A stretch of 64,000 nucleotides of DNA from an archaeon. GTDB taxonomy: Archaea > Thermoproteota > Nitrososphaeria > Nitrososphaerales > UBA183. Below, piece by piece: positions 1-7,380 of this stretch. The notes under the pieces are model-generated. The model was not told the DNA's origin and did not search any database. It was given only the letters and a program-made list of their open reading frames with translations. Location of the stretch: positions 434,001 to 498,000 of the forward strand of contig JAKASI010000001.1 in assembly GCA_021828185.1 (NCBI GenBank). Reading direction: 5' to 3'. Position 1 is the first letter of the stretch; the number at the start of each line of letters is the position of its first letter. Both the position numbers and the translations under genes were made by a program.

Positions 1-264
1 GCCAAGATTCCCGAACTCGCGAAGTCGCTCGGACTCGCCAAGAAGGAGTTCGACGATGCAAAGAAGCAGTTCGGCAATCCGACGCAGGCACTGCTCCAGG
101 CAGCGACCCAATCGCCAGCACCGGCTGCGCAGACGAGCGCTGACGATCTGCTCATCCAGACCGCAAGGAAGATGGGCATAGTCACCGAAGGAAAGACCAG
201 GGAAGAGATCACCGCTGAGATGGTCTCTCGGGCTGCCAAGACCCAATCCACCCAGACGAAGTAA
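1..264 (+). CDS. tatA: TatA/TatB-like Tat translocase subunit (5' end outside window)
   Basis: An 87-codon open frame runs from the window edge to TAA at 262-264. Its beginning, IPELAKSLGLAKKEFDDAKK, is the amphipathic-helix and charged-linker signature of TatA/TatB, the pore-forming component of twin-arginine export. The membrane helix must lie before the window. The rest is an Ala/Pro/Gln-rich tail ending in a small acidic-basic segment. tatC follows 9 bp downstream, which supports the call. TatA versus TatB cannot be decided from a fragment. Confidence 0.72.
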   Translation, partial: AKIPELAKSLGLAKKEFDDAKKQFGNPTQALLQAATQSPAPAAQTSADDLLIQTARKMGIVTEGKTREEITAEMVSRAAKTQSTQTK

Positions 265-272
265 TCAGCGAG

Positions 273-1286
273 GTGCCCCTGTTGGGAGACAAGGAGGCAC
301 TTCCCCGGAAAAATGGCGCCGAGGCTTCATCAGCGAACGCCGTGCCTCACGGCGGCGCCGCCCTGGGCGGAACCGGGGAGCGACTGGGGAAGATGGCTCA
401 GGATGCTATGAGCCCGAGAGGGCGGATGGGTCTCCGGGAGCACCTTGGGGAGCTCAAGCAGCGGCTCAAGTGGGTGGCGATTGCCTTCGTCGCCAGCTTT
501 GTCTTCTGGCTGCTCTTCCCTGCCAAAGCTTTCGACCCCAGCGCCCTCTTTACCGGCCTGTACTATCCAATGATTTCCTTGGTCCTGGACAACGCGAAGA
601 GTCTCGCCGCCGATCGTCTGACTCTTATCATGGGCGGGATGACCGATCCGCTCGAAATCTACTTCATATCAGGAGCGGTCATGTCGCTTCTCACTTCGAG
701 CCCGGTGATAGGATATGAGATCTACAAGTTCGCCGAGCCCGCCCTCAAACCAAACGAGAAATCGAAACTCACCAAGTTCATGGTCGGCTTCCTGGGCCTC
801 TTCACCCTGGGGGCGTTCATCGGGTACTTCATTCTCTTGCCGGCAATGATCCGGTTCATGACCTACTTCGGTGGTATCGTAGGGGCAAGCACAATCGTGA
901 ATGCGTCTGACTACTACGGCATGGTCTTCATCGGGGTAGGCGCGACCGCCCTGGCGTTCACCACCCCCGCGATCTTCCTCCTTCTGGTCGACCTCGAAGT
1001 CATCTCCACCGACGCCCTGGCGAAGAACAGGCTCATTGTCTACCTCATCCTCTACGTCATCATCGCGTTCTTGGTCAACGAGCCTGTGGTGGGGCACTTC
1101 GGCATGTTCTTCCCCATCGTCGGCATGCTGGAGCTCTCGATCATCCTCGGGCGGAGAATCGAAAGGGACAGGGCGAAGAGGAGGGGCGCCGCATTCGCTC
1201 CTTCGAAGCCCAGGTGCAAGTTCTGCGGCGCTGAGCTAGAGGCAGGCAACCCCTACTGTCCGAGATGCGGCCGGGCAGTGGCCTAG
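273..1286 (+). CDS. tatC: Sec-independent translocase TatC with C-terminal zinc ribbon
   Basis: TatC is the twin-arginine signal receptor of the Tat pathway. The TatC core begins near residue 52 with LREHLGELKQRL followed by a membrane helix at about 66-83, then five more hydrophobic segments. The first 50 residues are a polar extension that TatC normally lacks. The C terminus carries a CxxC-x10-CxxC zinc ribbon (C315, C318, C329, C332), also unusual for TatC. The start is GTG at 273, 9 bp after tatA. Likely clients in this window are the Rieske protein and the molybdopterin oxidoreductase, both with RR signals. A shorter start inside the extension is possible. Confidence 0.9.
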   Translation: MPLLGDKEALPRKNGAEASSANAVPHGGAALGGTGERLGKMAQDAMSPRGRMGLREHLGELKQRLKWVAIAFVASFVFWLLFPAKAFDPSALFTGLYYPMISLVLDNAKSLAADRLTLIMGGMTDPLEIYFISGAVMSLLTSSPVIGYEIYKFAEPALKPNEKSKLTKFMVGFLGLFTLGAFIGYFILLPAMIRFMTYFGGIVGASTIVNASDYYGMVFIGVGATALAFTTPAIFLLLVDLEVISTDALAKNRLIVYLILYVIIAFLVNEPVVGHFGMFFPIVGMLELSIILGRRIERDRAKRRGAAFAPSKPRCKFCGAELEAGNPYCPRCGRAVA

Positions 1287-1311
1287 ATGTACCTCTCATT
1301 CTCCTGCAAGG

Positions 1312-1932
1312 TTGCACAGGTTTATTAGCTGGATGGATTATCCATCCAAGGTGCGAACCTCCCAATCGCTGGCGATAATCGCCATCTTCACCGCCCTGGC
1401 CATCGGCTCCGACTTCGCACTGGCCGAAATTCCCAACGTCAAGCTGGTGGACGCCTTGGTCTTCCTGTCGGCGTATCTCTTCGGATTCCGGGTCGGGGGG
1501 TCCGTCGGGATACTTTCGGAGCTAATCTGGGCCTACGCCAGTCCATGGGGAGCGCCCGGGTTCATCGCGCCATTCTTGATAATCGGGGAAGTGGTCTATG
1601 CGGTCGCAGGCAGTACGGCTGCCAGAATATGGTCGTCCGGGCCAGCCTTGAGCCCAGGGAAGGGCGCGGTGTTCGGGGGGCTCCTTGCGATCTGCGCCTT
1701 CCTTTGGGATGCGGAGACCAACCTCGCCTCGGCGCTGATCTGGTCTTGGCCGGCCGTGACCGTGCTCAAGGTCATGACAACGATGCTGATGGGAATCCCG
1801 TTCATGCTTATGCACGAGATAAGCGACTTCGCTCTCGGCCTCCTATTCGTCCCGGCGGCCATATTCACGGCCCCGAGACTCGCAGGACAGAGGCTCCCGA
1901 TGAAGCCTATCCTTGCGGAGGAAGAAAGGTGA
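1312..1932 (+). CDS. ECF transporter S-component-like membrane protein
   Basis: A 206-residue protein with five to six hydrophobic helices. Its first helix, near residues 18-35, is followed by a loop and the stretch LVDALVFLSAYLFGFRVGG, the general layout of S components of energy-coupling-factor vitamin or metal transporters. The substrate cannot be read from sequence. It would borrow an EcfT/EcfA module; one is encoded at 36-38.7 kb. Its stop overlaps the GTG of the next gene (GTGA at 1929-1932), so the two are probably co-transcribed. Confidence 0.55.
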   Translation: MHRFISWMDYPSKVRTSQSLAIIAIFTALAIGSDFALAEIPNVKLVDALVFLSAYLFGFRVGGSVGILSELIWAYASPWGAPGFIAPFLIIGEVVYAVAGSTAARIWSSGPALSPGKGAVFGGLLAICAFLWDAETNLASALIWSWPAVTVLKVMTTMLMGIPFMLMHEISDFALGLLFVPAAIFTAPRLAGQRLPMKPILAEEER

Positions 1933-2603
1933 CCAGCAAAAGCACTCTCTACGGGGTCGTGGTTGGAGCTACCGCGCTGATACTGATCTCCGCCACCTTC
2001 GCCGGGTATTACTATGTCCAGGACTCCAACGCCAACCACAATAATGCGCAGCTGACGTCTGAACTGAATGACGCGAACGCCAACTACTCGAACCTAGCTT
2101 CGGGCTTCAACGTCCTTCTGGCGAGGTACAACCAGTCCATCTACCTCCTATCCAATTCGATTGCGGTCATGAACACGAGTCTGCCCGCCTACAAGCAGGC
2201 AAGCGCCCAGCTTGGCGACCTCTGGGCGGTCTATCAGAGCATGAGCCCAGCCAAGTCTCTTCTCCGCAACAGTGTCTATTTCGACTTTGGGAACGGAACC
2301 CGCAGCTGGTACAATGGGACGGCCATCAATGCAGGATGGAACCTATACGTCGAAACGGTCGTACTCATGAAAGGCCAGGTCGCTGGGGCATGGTATCCTG
2401 CGTACGGTGAGCACTTCGTCACAGGCATCGGGGGGATCTCCAACTCTGCGAGCAGGTACTGGTTCCTATGGACCTACAGCACGACCACGTCTTGGCAGGT
2501 GGCCCAGGTAGGGGCCGATGGAATCCTCGCGGCCCCGGGTTCGGTGTACGCTTGGACCTATTGCGGCGCCGACTCAGGCTTCAACCCGACCTGCACTCCC
2601 TAG
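1929..2603 (+). CDS. Secreted or membrane-anchored protein, function unknown
   Basis: A 224-residue protein starting at GTG 1929, which overlaps the previous stop by four bases; longer frames upstream are shadows of the preceding gene. An N-terminal hydrophobic helix at about residues 8-27 acts as signal or anchor. A heptad-like Asn/Leu-rich segment (about 33-90) suggests a short coiled coil, followed by an aromatic-rich globular domain with several N-x-S/T sequons and two cysteines near the C terminus. Coupling to the S-component-like gene suggests an extracytoplasmic ligand-binding role, which is inference. Confidence 0.6.
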   Translation: MTSKSTLYGVVVGATALILISATFAGYYYVQDSNANHNNAQLTSELNDANANYSNLASGFNVLLARYNQSIYLLSNSIAVMNTSLPAYKQASAQLGDLWAVYQSMSPAKSLLRNSVYFDFGNGTRSWYNGTAINAGWNLYVETVVLMKGQVAGAWYPAYGEHFVTGIGGISNSASRYWFLWTYSTTTSWQVAQVGADGILAAPGSVYAWTYCGADSGFNPTCTP

Positions 2604-2608
2604 GTGAG

Positions 2609-3133
2609 TCAGGACCTTGCGCCGACGATTATGTCGGGGAACTGGGGGAGGAAGAGTCCCAGTGCAGTCTTCACCCCGTCTGGAGAACCTGGAAGACAGA
2701 CGACCAGCCTCTTCTCTGCGACCCCGGCCATGGCCCGCGTGAGGATGGCCGGTGCTCCGATCTTCTCGTAGCTCAGCATGCGGAAGAGCTCTCCGAAACC
2801 TTCGAGTTCCTTCTGGACGTACGGCCTGATCGTCTCGATCGTGACGTCATCCTGTGAGACGCCGGTTCCGCCTACGAAGAGTATCACATGATTTGGGCTC
2901 GTAAGGAACTCCTCCACGCGAGGCTTCAGCATCGAAGGATCGTCGGAGACAAGAAACCGTTCTGCAACACCGTGCCCGCTCCGCTTCACCACCGCTTCTG
3001 CCACATCTCCAGACTCGTCGTCGATCTCCTCGCCCCGTGACTTCTTTCCGTGCTTGCTGGTGCTGACCGTCACCACGACGAAGCGCAGTCGGTTCGGAGG
3101 GCCCTTACGCCTTGATGTCCGCCGCGCTGACAA
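2609..3133 (-). CDS. moaB: Molybdenum cofactor biosynthesis protein MoaB
   Basis: MoaB/MogA-fold protein, which adenylylates molybdopterin before metal insertion. The motif LFVGGTGVSQDDVT is the family's GGTG-x4-D-x-T signature, followed by FGELFRMLSYEKIG and GSPDGV, all typical. The longest frame starts at ATG 3172 but overlaps moaE by 68 bp; TTG 3133, preceded by AGGAG, overlaps less and is preferred. First in the list but last transcribed gene of the minus-strand Moco operon. Confidence 0.9.
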   Translation of the reverse strand: MSARRTSRRKGPPNRLRFVVVTVSTSKHGKKSRGEEIDDESGDVAEAVVKRSGHGVAERFLVSDDPSMLKPRVEEFLTSPNHVILFVGGTGVSQDDVTIETIRPYVQKELEGFGELFRMLSYEKIGAPAILTRAMAGVAEKRLVVCLPGSPDGVKTALGLFLPQFPDIIVGARS

Positions 3134-3506
3134 TCTCCACTCCTTCAACCCAGACCTCCCTCCCTGTCGCAAGAGTCTCCTTCTGCCATATGGGGACTTC
3201 TTTCTTGATCTTTTCAGTCCCGAACCTGCACGCCTCGAAGGCGTCTCCTCTGTGCGCGGAAGAGACTGCGACTGCGACGCTGACGTCCTCGAGCCCCATC
3301 TTCCCGACCCTGTGCACCACTCTGGCTTTCTTTAGCGGCCATCTTTCGAGCATCTCTTCTCTCATCTCATCAAGTTTCCTCTCCGCCATGCTTCCATAGG
3401 CCTCGCAAGTCATTCCTTTGACCTCGCCTGCGGCCCCCAGGTTCCTCACGGTGCCAAGAAAGAGCACAGTGGCGCCTGCGGCCTGGTCTTTCACCGATTC
3501 CAGCAC
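3105..3506 (-). CDS. moaE: Molybdopterin synthase catalytic subunit MoaE
   Basis: MoaE converts precursor Z (cPMP) to molybdopterin using sulfur from the MoaD thiocarboxylate. Signatures include GATVLFLGTVRN, the YGSMAERKLDEM helix, HRVGKMG and the lysine-bearing WQKETLATG near the C terminus. The first usable start is GTG 3506, but homology continues about 14 residues upstream in the same frame (reading VTRSKISASE) back to the moaD amber stop, with no ATG, GTG or TTG. Either the protein is N-terminally short or it uses an unusual start. Confidence 0.88.
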   Translation of the reverse strand: MLESVKDQAAGATVLFLGTVRNLGAAGEVKGMTCEAYGSMAERKLDEMREEMLERWPLKKARVVHRVGKMGLEDVSVAVAVSSAHRGDAFEACRFGTEKIKKEVPIWQKETLATGREVWVEGVEIVSAADIKA

Positions 3507-3575
3507 CTCGCTGGCAGAAATCTTGGATCTGGTGACGAACCCCGCCGGAGTCCTCTTTGGCCTCTTCTGCGTCCC

Positions 3576-3827
3576 CTATCCCCCCGCAACGGGCGGGAGC
3601 AGTGCGACCGTCTCTCCCCCGCGGAGTCTGAATTTGTCGTCGACCAATACTTCGTCGACAGCGACTCTGCTGAACCTGCGGAGATCCCCGAGTCCGGAGT
3701 ACTTGCTCTCCAGTTCGTCGAGCAGGTCCCCGACCGAGCCCTTGGTCAGCACGATTCGTTCTTCCCTTCTTCCCGTGATGTCCCCTGCCATCCCGAAGTA
3801 CAGCATCTTCACCCTGACTGGGCTCAA
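3576..3827 (-). CDS. moaD: Molybdopterin synthase sulfur carrier MoaD
   Basis: An 83-residue ubiquitin-fold protein beginning VRVKMLYFGMAGDITG and ending in VALLPPVAGG. The terminal Gly-Gly is the site of adenylylation and thiocarboxylation needed to donate sulfur to MoaE. The TAG stop directly follows the Gly-Gly and the moaE reading frame continues in phase behind it. It lies 3 bp after moaA in the operon. Confidence 0.92.
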   Translation of the reverse strand: MSPVRVKMLYFGMAGDITGRREERIVLTKGSVGDLLDELESKYSGLGDLRRFSRVAVDEVLVDDKFRLRGGETVALLPPVAGG

Positions 3828-3830
3828 CGC

Positions 3831-4847
3831 TCAGCCTCCTATGGTGTGCATCGGCCGCACTCTGCCGAAGGTCGCGTTCTGCCTGATCAGAGACTCGACG
3901 CCTTCAAACTTCAGCCCATAGCAGTTGCGGACGAAGCTCGCGATCTCCTCGTCCCCTGCCCCTCCTCGAAGGAGGGACCTCACGTCGTACTCGTCCTTGC
4001 TGAAAAGGCAAGGCACTATCTTCCCCTTTGCGGTCAGTCTGATGCGCTCGCAGTCGGAGCAGAATGGCTTGGTCATGGAGGTGATCGTGCAGATCTCCCC
4101 TGCAGCGCCGTCTTCGAACCTGTAGGCCGTGGCCGTGGACCCGTGGTCTCTGGGGAGCGCGACGAGCCTGCTCACGGCGGCCGCCTTGGCGATTATCTCG
4201 GCTCCGCTCACTACCCTGCCCTCGTCCCAGAACCTCTTCCCGTCGAAGGGCATGTATTCGATGAACCTGACAGAAACCCCCAGTCTCCGGGCAAGCCGGA
4301 CGAAGTCAGGTACCTCGTCGTCGTTGTTCCCCCGTCTGATCACGCAGTTGATCTTCAGAGGTATCCCGACCCTCATTGCCTCGTCCATGCCATCCAACAC
4401 CCTTCCGAGCATGTTCTTGGCTCCCGTGATGGACTCGTAACGGTCTGGCTTCAGGCTGTGCAGACTGAGTGTGACCCCGGAGAGACCGCTTTCCTTGAGC
4501 TTCGCGGCCATCTTCTTCAGCATGGAGCCGTTGGTGGTGAGGCTGACGTTCCTTATTCCTGGGACCGCGACCAGAGAAGCTACGAGTCTGTCCACGTCCC
4601 TCCTGACGAGCGGCTCCCCGCCGCTCAGCCGGATCTTCTCCACGCCCATCTTCGCCAGGATTCCTGAGACCCTCGTGATCTCCTCGAAAGAGAGAATCTC
4701 CTTCCTTTCCAGCCAGATGGGGTTGGGGGGCATGCAGAAGTCGCAACGGTAGTTGCATCTGTCCGTGACCTGTATCCTGAGCTTCTTCGCCACCCTTCCG
4801 CGCGAGTCTGACAGTGCCTTGTTCTGACTCTCCGAGACTTCGCTCAT
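3831..4847 (-). CDS. moaA: GTP 3',8-cyclase MoaA (radical SAM)
   Basis: First step of molybdenum cofactor synthesis: radical-SAM conversion of GTP to 3',8-cyclo-GTP. The radical SAM cluster motif C31-x3-C35-x2-C38 is in CNYRCDFCMPP, the SAM-binding LSGGEPLVRRD follows, and a second Fe-S site is formed by CSDCERIRLT with a further downstream Cys. The protein ends in Gly-Gly, as active MoaA does. 338 residues, normal for the family. It is translationally close to moaD. Confidence 0.96.
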   Translation of the reverse strand: MSEVSESQNKALSDSRGRVAKKLRIQVTDRCNYRCDFCMPPNPIWLERKEILSFEEITRVSGILAKMGVEKIRLSGGEPLVRRDVDRLVASLVAVPGIRNVSLTTNGSMLKKMAAKLKESGLSGVTLSLHSLKPDRYESITGAKNMLGRVLDGMDEAMRVGIPLKINCVIRRGNNDDEVPDFVRLARRLGVSVRFIEYMPFDGKRFWDEGRVVSGAEIIAKAAAVSRLVALPRDHGSTATAYRFEDGAAGEICTITSMTKPFCSDCERIRLTAKGKIVPCLFSKDEYDVRSLLRGGAGDEEIASFVRNCYGLKFEGVESLIRQNATFGRVRPMHTIGG

Positions 4848-4899
4848 CTTGACATGCGGTCTCCTTCTATTGCCGAGGGCAGCCCGGGGGCCACCCTCA

Positions 4900-5418
4900 T
4901 TACTCTTCGCCTATGAGGTGCATGAGCCGTCTCGTGTCTTTGGGGAGAGTGAGTACGGGTATCCCCTCCATAGAGGAGTCCCCCGTCAGTCCTCGGTTCA
5001 AGATGCACAGGGGCCGCGGATGTATCCACAGGAGTTCTCTGGTATCCTTCAGAGTCCTTGCGCAGAGAATCCTGGTCACCCCTTTTCTCCGAGAAAGCCT
5101 CCGGTAAAGGCCTTCTATGAGAAGATAGTCGACGCCTCTGGAACTGAAGACACGGAAGAGTCCGTCTATCGTCAGTTTGCTCGTATCCCCCTTCTCGATG
5201 ATGGCGAGTTCCTTGGGAGCGAGCGCCATGACCGTGGTGGCCCCCGCCGACGCGTGCCTCCAGGTGTCTTTCCCCTCTTGGTCTATTGTGAAGTCTTCAT
5301 CGTGAATGTGTTTCAACGTCCCCACCCTCTTTCCTGCCTTCACGAGCTGGCCGGCGACCCGGGTCAGGGCTGTAGTCTTTCCGCTGTTGCTGTAACCCAG
5401 AAAGATGATGACCTTCAC
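4900..5418 (-). CDS. mobB: Molybdopterin-guanine dinucleotide adapter MobB
   Basis: P-loop GTPase-like protein with Walker A GYSNSGKTT at residues 8-16 and the MobB features GTLKHIHD and DTWRHASAGA. MobB assists MobA in making the bis-MGD form of the cofactor used by DMSO-reductase-family enzymes, in line with the oxidoreductase at 9.7 kb. Its start overlaps the end of moeA (ATGA at 5415-5418). 172 residues, full length. Confidence 0.93.
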   Translation of the reverse strand: MKVIIFLGYSNSGKTTALTRVAGQLVKAGKRVGTLKHIHDEDFTIDQEGKDTWRHASAGATTVMALAPKELAIIEKGDTSKLTIDGLFRVFSSRGVDYLLIEGLYRRLSRRKGVTRILCARTLKDTRELLWIHPRPLCILNRGLTGDSSMEGIPVLTLPKDTRRLMHLIGEE

Positions 5419-6665
5419 GGGCGCTCTTCCTCCTTGATTCGGAGCAGCTCATTGGCGCCCAGGAGGGAGACATTCACCTCCTGGCTCTTTTCCAGAGACG
5501 TGTTCGGCCCTACCTGGACATACCCATTGGCACGTGCAAGGCTCGAGATGAGGTTCGAACCCCAGGGCAGCGGCTCGGCCCGGTACTGCTCCCCCTGGGC
5601 AGTCAGCCTCACAAGAACGAGCATACCAAGAGGACGTGGGTTCGAGAGCCTGTCAGAAACTCGCGCCCTCACGGCAGGGATTCTCGAGTTGAATTTCAAG
5701 CCGGAGAGGATGCTGACGATAGGTCGGACCACGAGGAAGAAGGATAGTGCCGCTGAGACGCCATGCCCCGGCAGGAGTATGACTGGCTTCTTTCCGACCA
5801 TGAACACGCCGGTCGGTTTCACAGGCACCAACTTGATGCCGTGAAGGAGTTCGCTTGACTCGCCCAGACCCCCGAGCGCACGTGGCGTGAAGTCCTTGAC
5901 CCCGACGGAGCTGCCGCCAATGGTGACGAGGGCGTCCAGCTGTGCAAGTTGTCCCCCAACCAATTCGGTGATACGCGCACGGTCGTCCTTCGCAACTCCG
6001 AGAGGGACTGGGACTGCTCCTGCCTCGGACAGATATCCAGCAATCAGGTTCGAGTAGTTGTTGACCCGCTTGTCCTGTTCTCCGCTGCCGAGGCGGGTCA
6101 ACTCGTCTCCTGTCGACAGGATTCCCAGCCTGGGACGCTTGAACACCTCAACGTCAACTCTCCCCGCTGCGATGAGCAGCGCAACGTCCGCAGCGTTTAG
6201 AATGTGTCCGCGCTCGACGACGATATCTCCCGCATGCACGTCTTCCCCCTGTAGCACCACGTTCTTCCACCTCGGAATGTGGAAGGAAACGGCTACGCTG
6301 CTCCCGGAGCGCCTGCACTCCTCGACCTTCACCACCGCATCGGCGCCTGGCGGGACGGGTGCCCCCGTGGCCACGTAGTATGCATCGAACTCGCTCAACA
6401 ATGCAGTCGGCCGGTCGGAGGATGGTGACAGGGCGCCTCTGACCCTGAAAGAAGCGGGGCGTGAATCGTCGGCTTCGACTGTGCCGTCGGATCTAATCGC
6501 GTAACCATCCATCATGCTCGAAGGAACGGCTGGGATGTCGCAGCGAGAGGTGACCCATTCCGCACTGACCCTGGCCAGCGCGTCGTCGACAGGCACCCTC
6601 TCCGTGGCTAGCTGGACCCCCGAAAGGGCTCGTTCGATTCTGGTTCTGACTTCGTCATATGGCAC
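5415..6665 (-). CDS. moeA: Molybdopterin molybdenumtransferase MoeA
   Basis: MoeA inserts molybdate into adenylylated molybdopterin. Landmarks in order: PSSMMDGYAIRSD (about residues 45-57), YVATGAPVPPGADAVVKVEE, GILSTGDEL, GGSSVGVKDF and the LPGHGVSA loop, then the domain IV end with GSNLISSLARANGYV. 416 residues, normal length. The start is GTG 6665; the same frame is open back to the mobA stop at 6729, but the GTG start already places the family's N terminus correctly. Confidence 0.95.
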   Translation of the reverse strand: MPYDEVRTRIERALSGVQLATERVPVDDALARVSAEWVTSRCDIPAVPSSMMDGYAIRSDGTVEADDSRPASFRVRGALSPSSDRPTALLSEFDAYYVATGAPVPPGADAVVKVEECRRSGSSVAVSFHIPRWKNVVLQGEDVHAGDIVVERGHILNAADVALLIAAGRVDVEVFKRPRLGILSTGDELTRLGSGEQDKRVNNYSNLIAGYLSEAGAVPVPLGVAKDDRARITELVGGQLAQLDALVTIGGSSVGVKDFTPRALGGLGESSELLHGIKLVPVKPTGVFMVGKKPVILLPGHGVSAALSFFLVVRPIVSILSGLKFNSRIPAVRARVSDRLSNPRPLGMLVLVRLTAQGEQYRAEPLPWGSNLISSLARANGYVQVGPNTSLEKSQEVNVSLLGANELLRIKEEERP

Positions 6666-6728
6666 GAGCTTGAGATAGTTGCCGATGTCGGTTATTCCTC
6701 GACTGTAGTGCTCTTGGGCCAGACCCTT

Positions 6729-7331
6729 TCACTGTCCTCCTTGGCCTTGGGCGGGGATTTGGCCCCGCATCCGGTCCTCGAGCCTTGCGTATTCCTCGGG
6801 GGTGTTGATGTCGACGAGCGAATCAAGCGACGGGTCGACAAGTCTCAGCCTTGAAACATCGACAAACTGTACGTCTCCCAAGAGCATGACCATCCGTTTG
6901 AGCGATGCGTCGCTCTCAAGGGCTTTCGTGGCTGCCTTTCTTGCCTCGATGACGCTGTACACTCCACAGAGGGGCTCCATGGTCATTATCTCGTCCTCTT
7001 CCCAGACCGGAACGGCAGCGACGTGGTCCCCCATCTCCTCGTAGAGGCACTCGATGACCTCTGCCCTTAACAGCGGGGTGTCGCACCCTACTATTGCAGA
7101 CTGTGGGTGTCTCGCCAGCCCGAGCCCAGTGAGGATTCCGCCGAGGGGGTTCGACAGGTACCTGTCGTCCTTGCAGACCCTCACCCCTTCTCCGAAGAGC
7201 GGTCCGAAATCAGACGGCTCCTTGTCCCCGACGGCTACCACGACGTCATCTGACACCATGGACAGCTGTCCTGCGATTGCTGAGACGAAGGGCTGCCCGT
7301 CGTAGGACAGGAAGGCCTTCTCGCGACCCAT
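6729..7331 (-). CDS. mobA: Molybdenum cofactor guanylyltransferase MobA (start uncertain)
   Basis: MobA transfers GMP to Mo-molybdopterin. The glycine-rich nucleotide loop of the family (LAGGxxxRMGxxK) is present, but its first part (IILAGGQNRR) is encoded upstream of the first ATG (7331), in the same frame, at 7332-7361. Between there and the preceding gene's stop at 7381 there is no ATG, GTG or TTG. The true start is therefore likely a rare codon such as ATC 7361 or ATT 7358. Later family features DTPLL and VDINTPEEYARL are intact. Same operon as moeA. Confidence 0.88.
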   Translation of the reverse strand: MGREKAFLSYDGQPFVSAIAGQLSMVSDDVVVAVGDKEPSDFGPLFGEGVRVCKDDRYLSNPLGGILTGLGLARHPQSAIVGCDTPLLRAEVIECLYEEMGDHVAAVPVWEEDEIMTMEPLCGVYSVIEARKAATKALESDASLKRMVMLLGDVQFVDVSRLRLVDPSLDSLVDINTPEEYARLEDRMRGQIPAQGQGGQ

Positions 7332-7380
7332 CCGTCTGTTCTGTCCGCCCGCGAGAATGATCGCCGAAAGCCTTCCCCGG

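Noticed and set aside
1545..1928. 5' part of the long plus-strand frame 1545-2603
   Set aside because: It overlaps the S-component-like gene and has unnatural composition; the real gene starts at GTG 1929.
2468..2857. Plus-strand frame of 129 codons
   Set aside because: Shadow of moaB and the end of the secreted-protein gene, with no domain.
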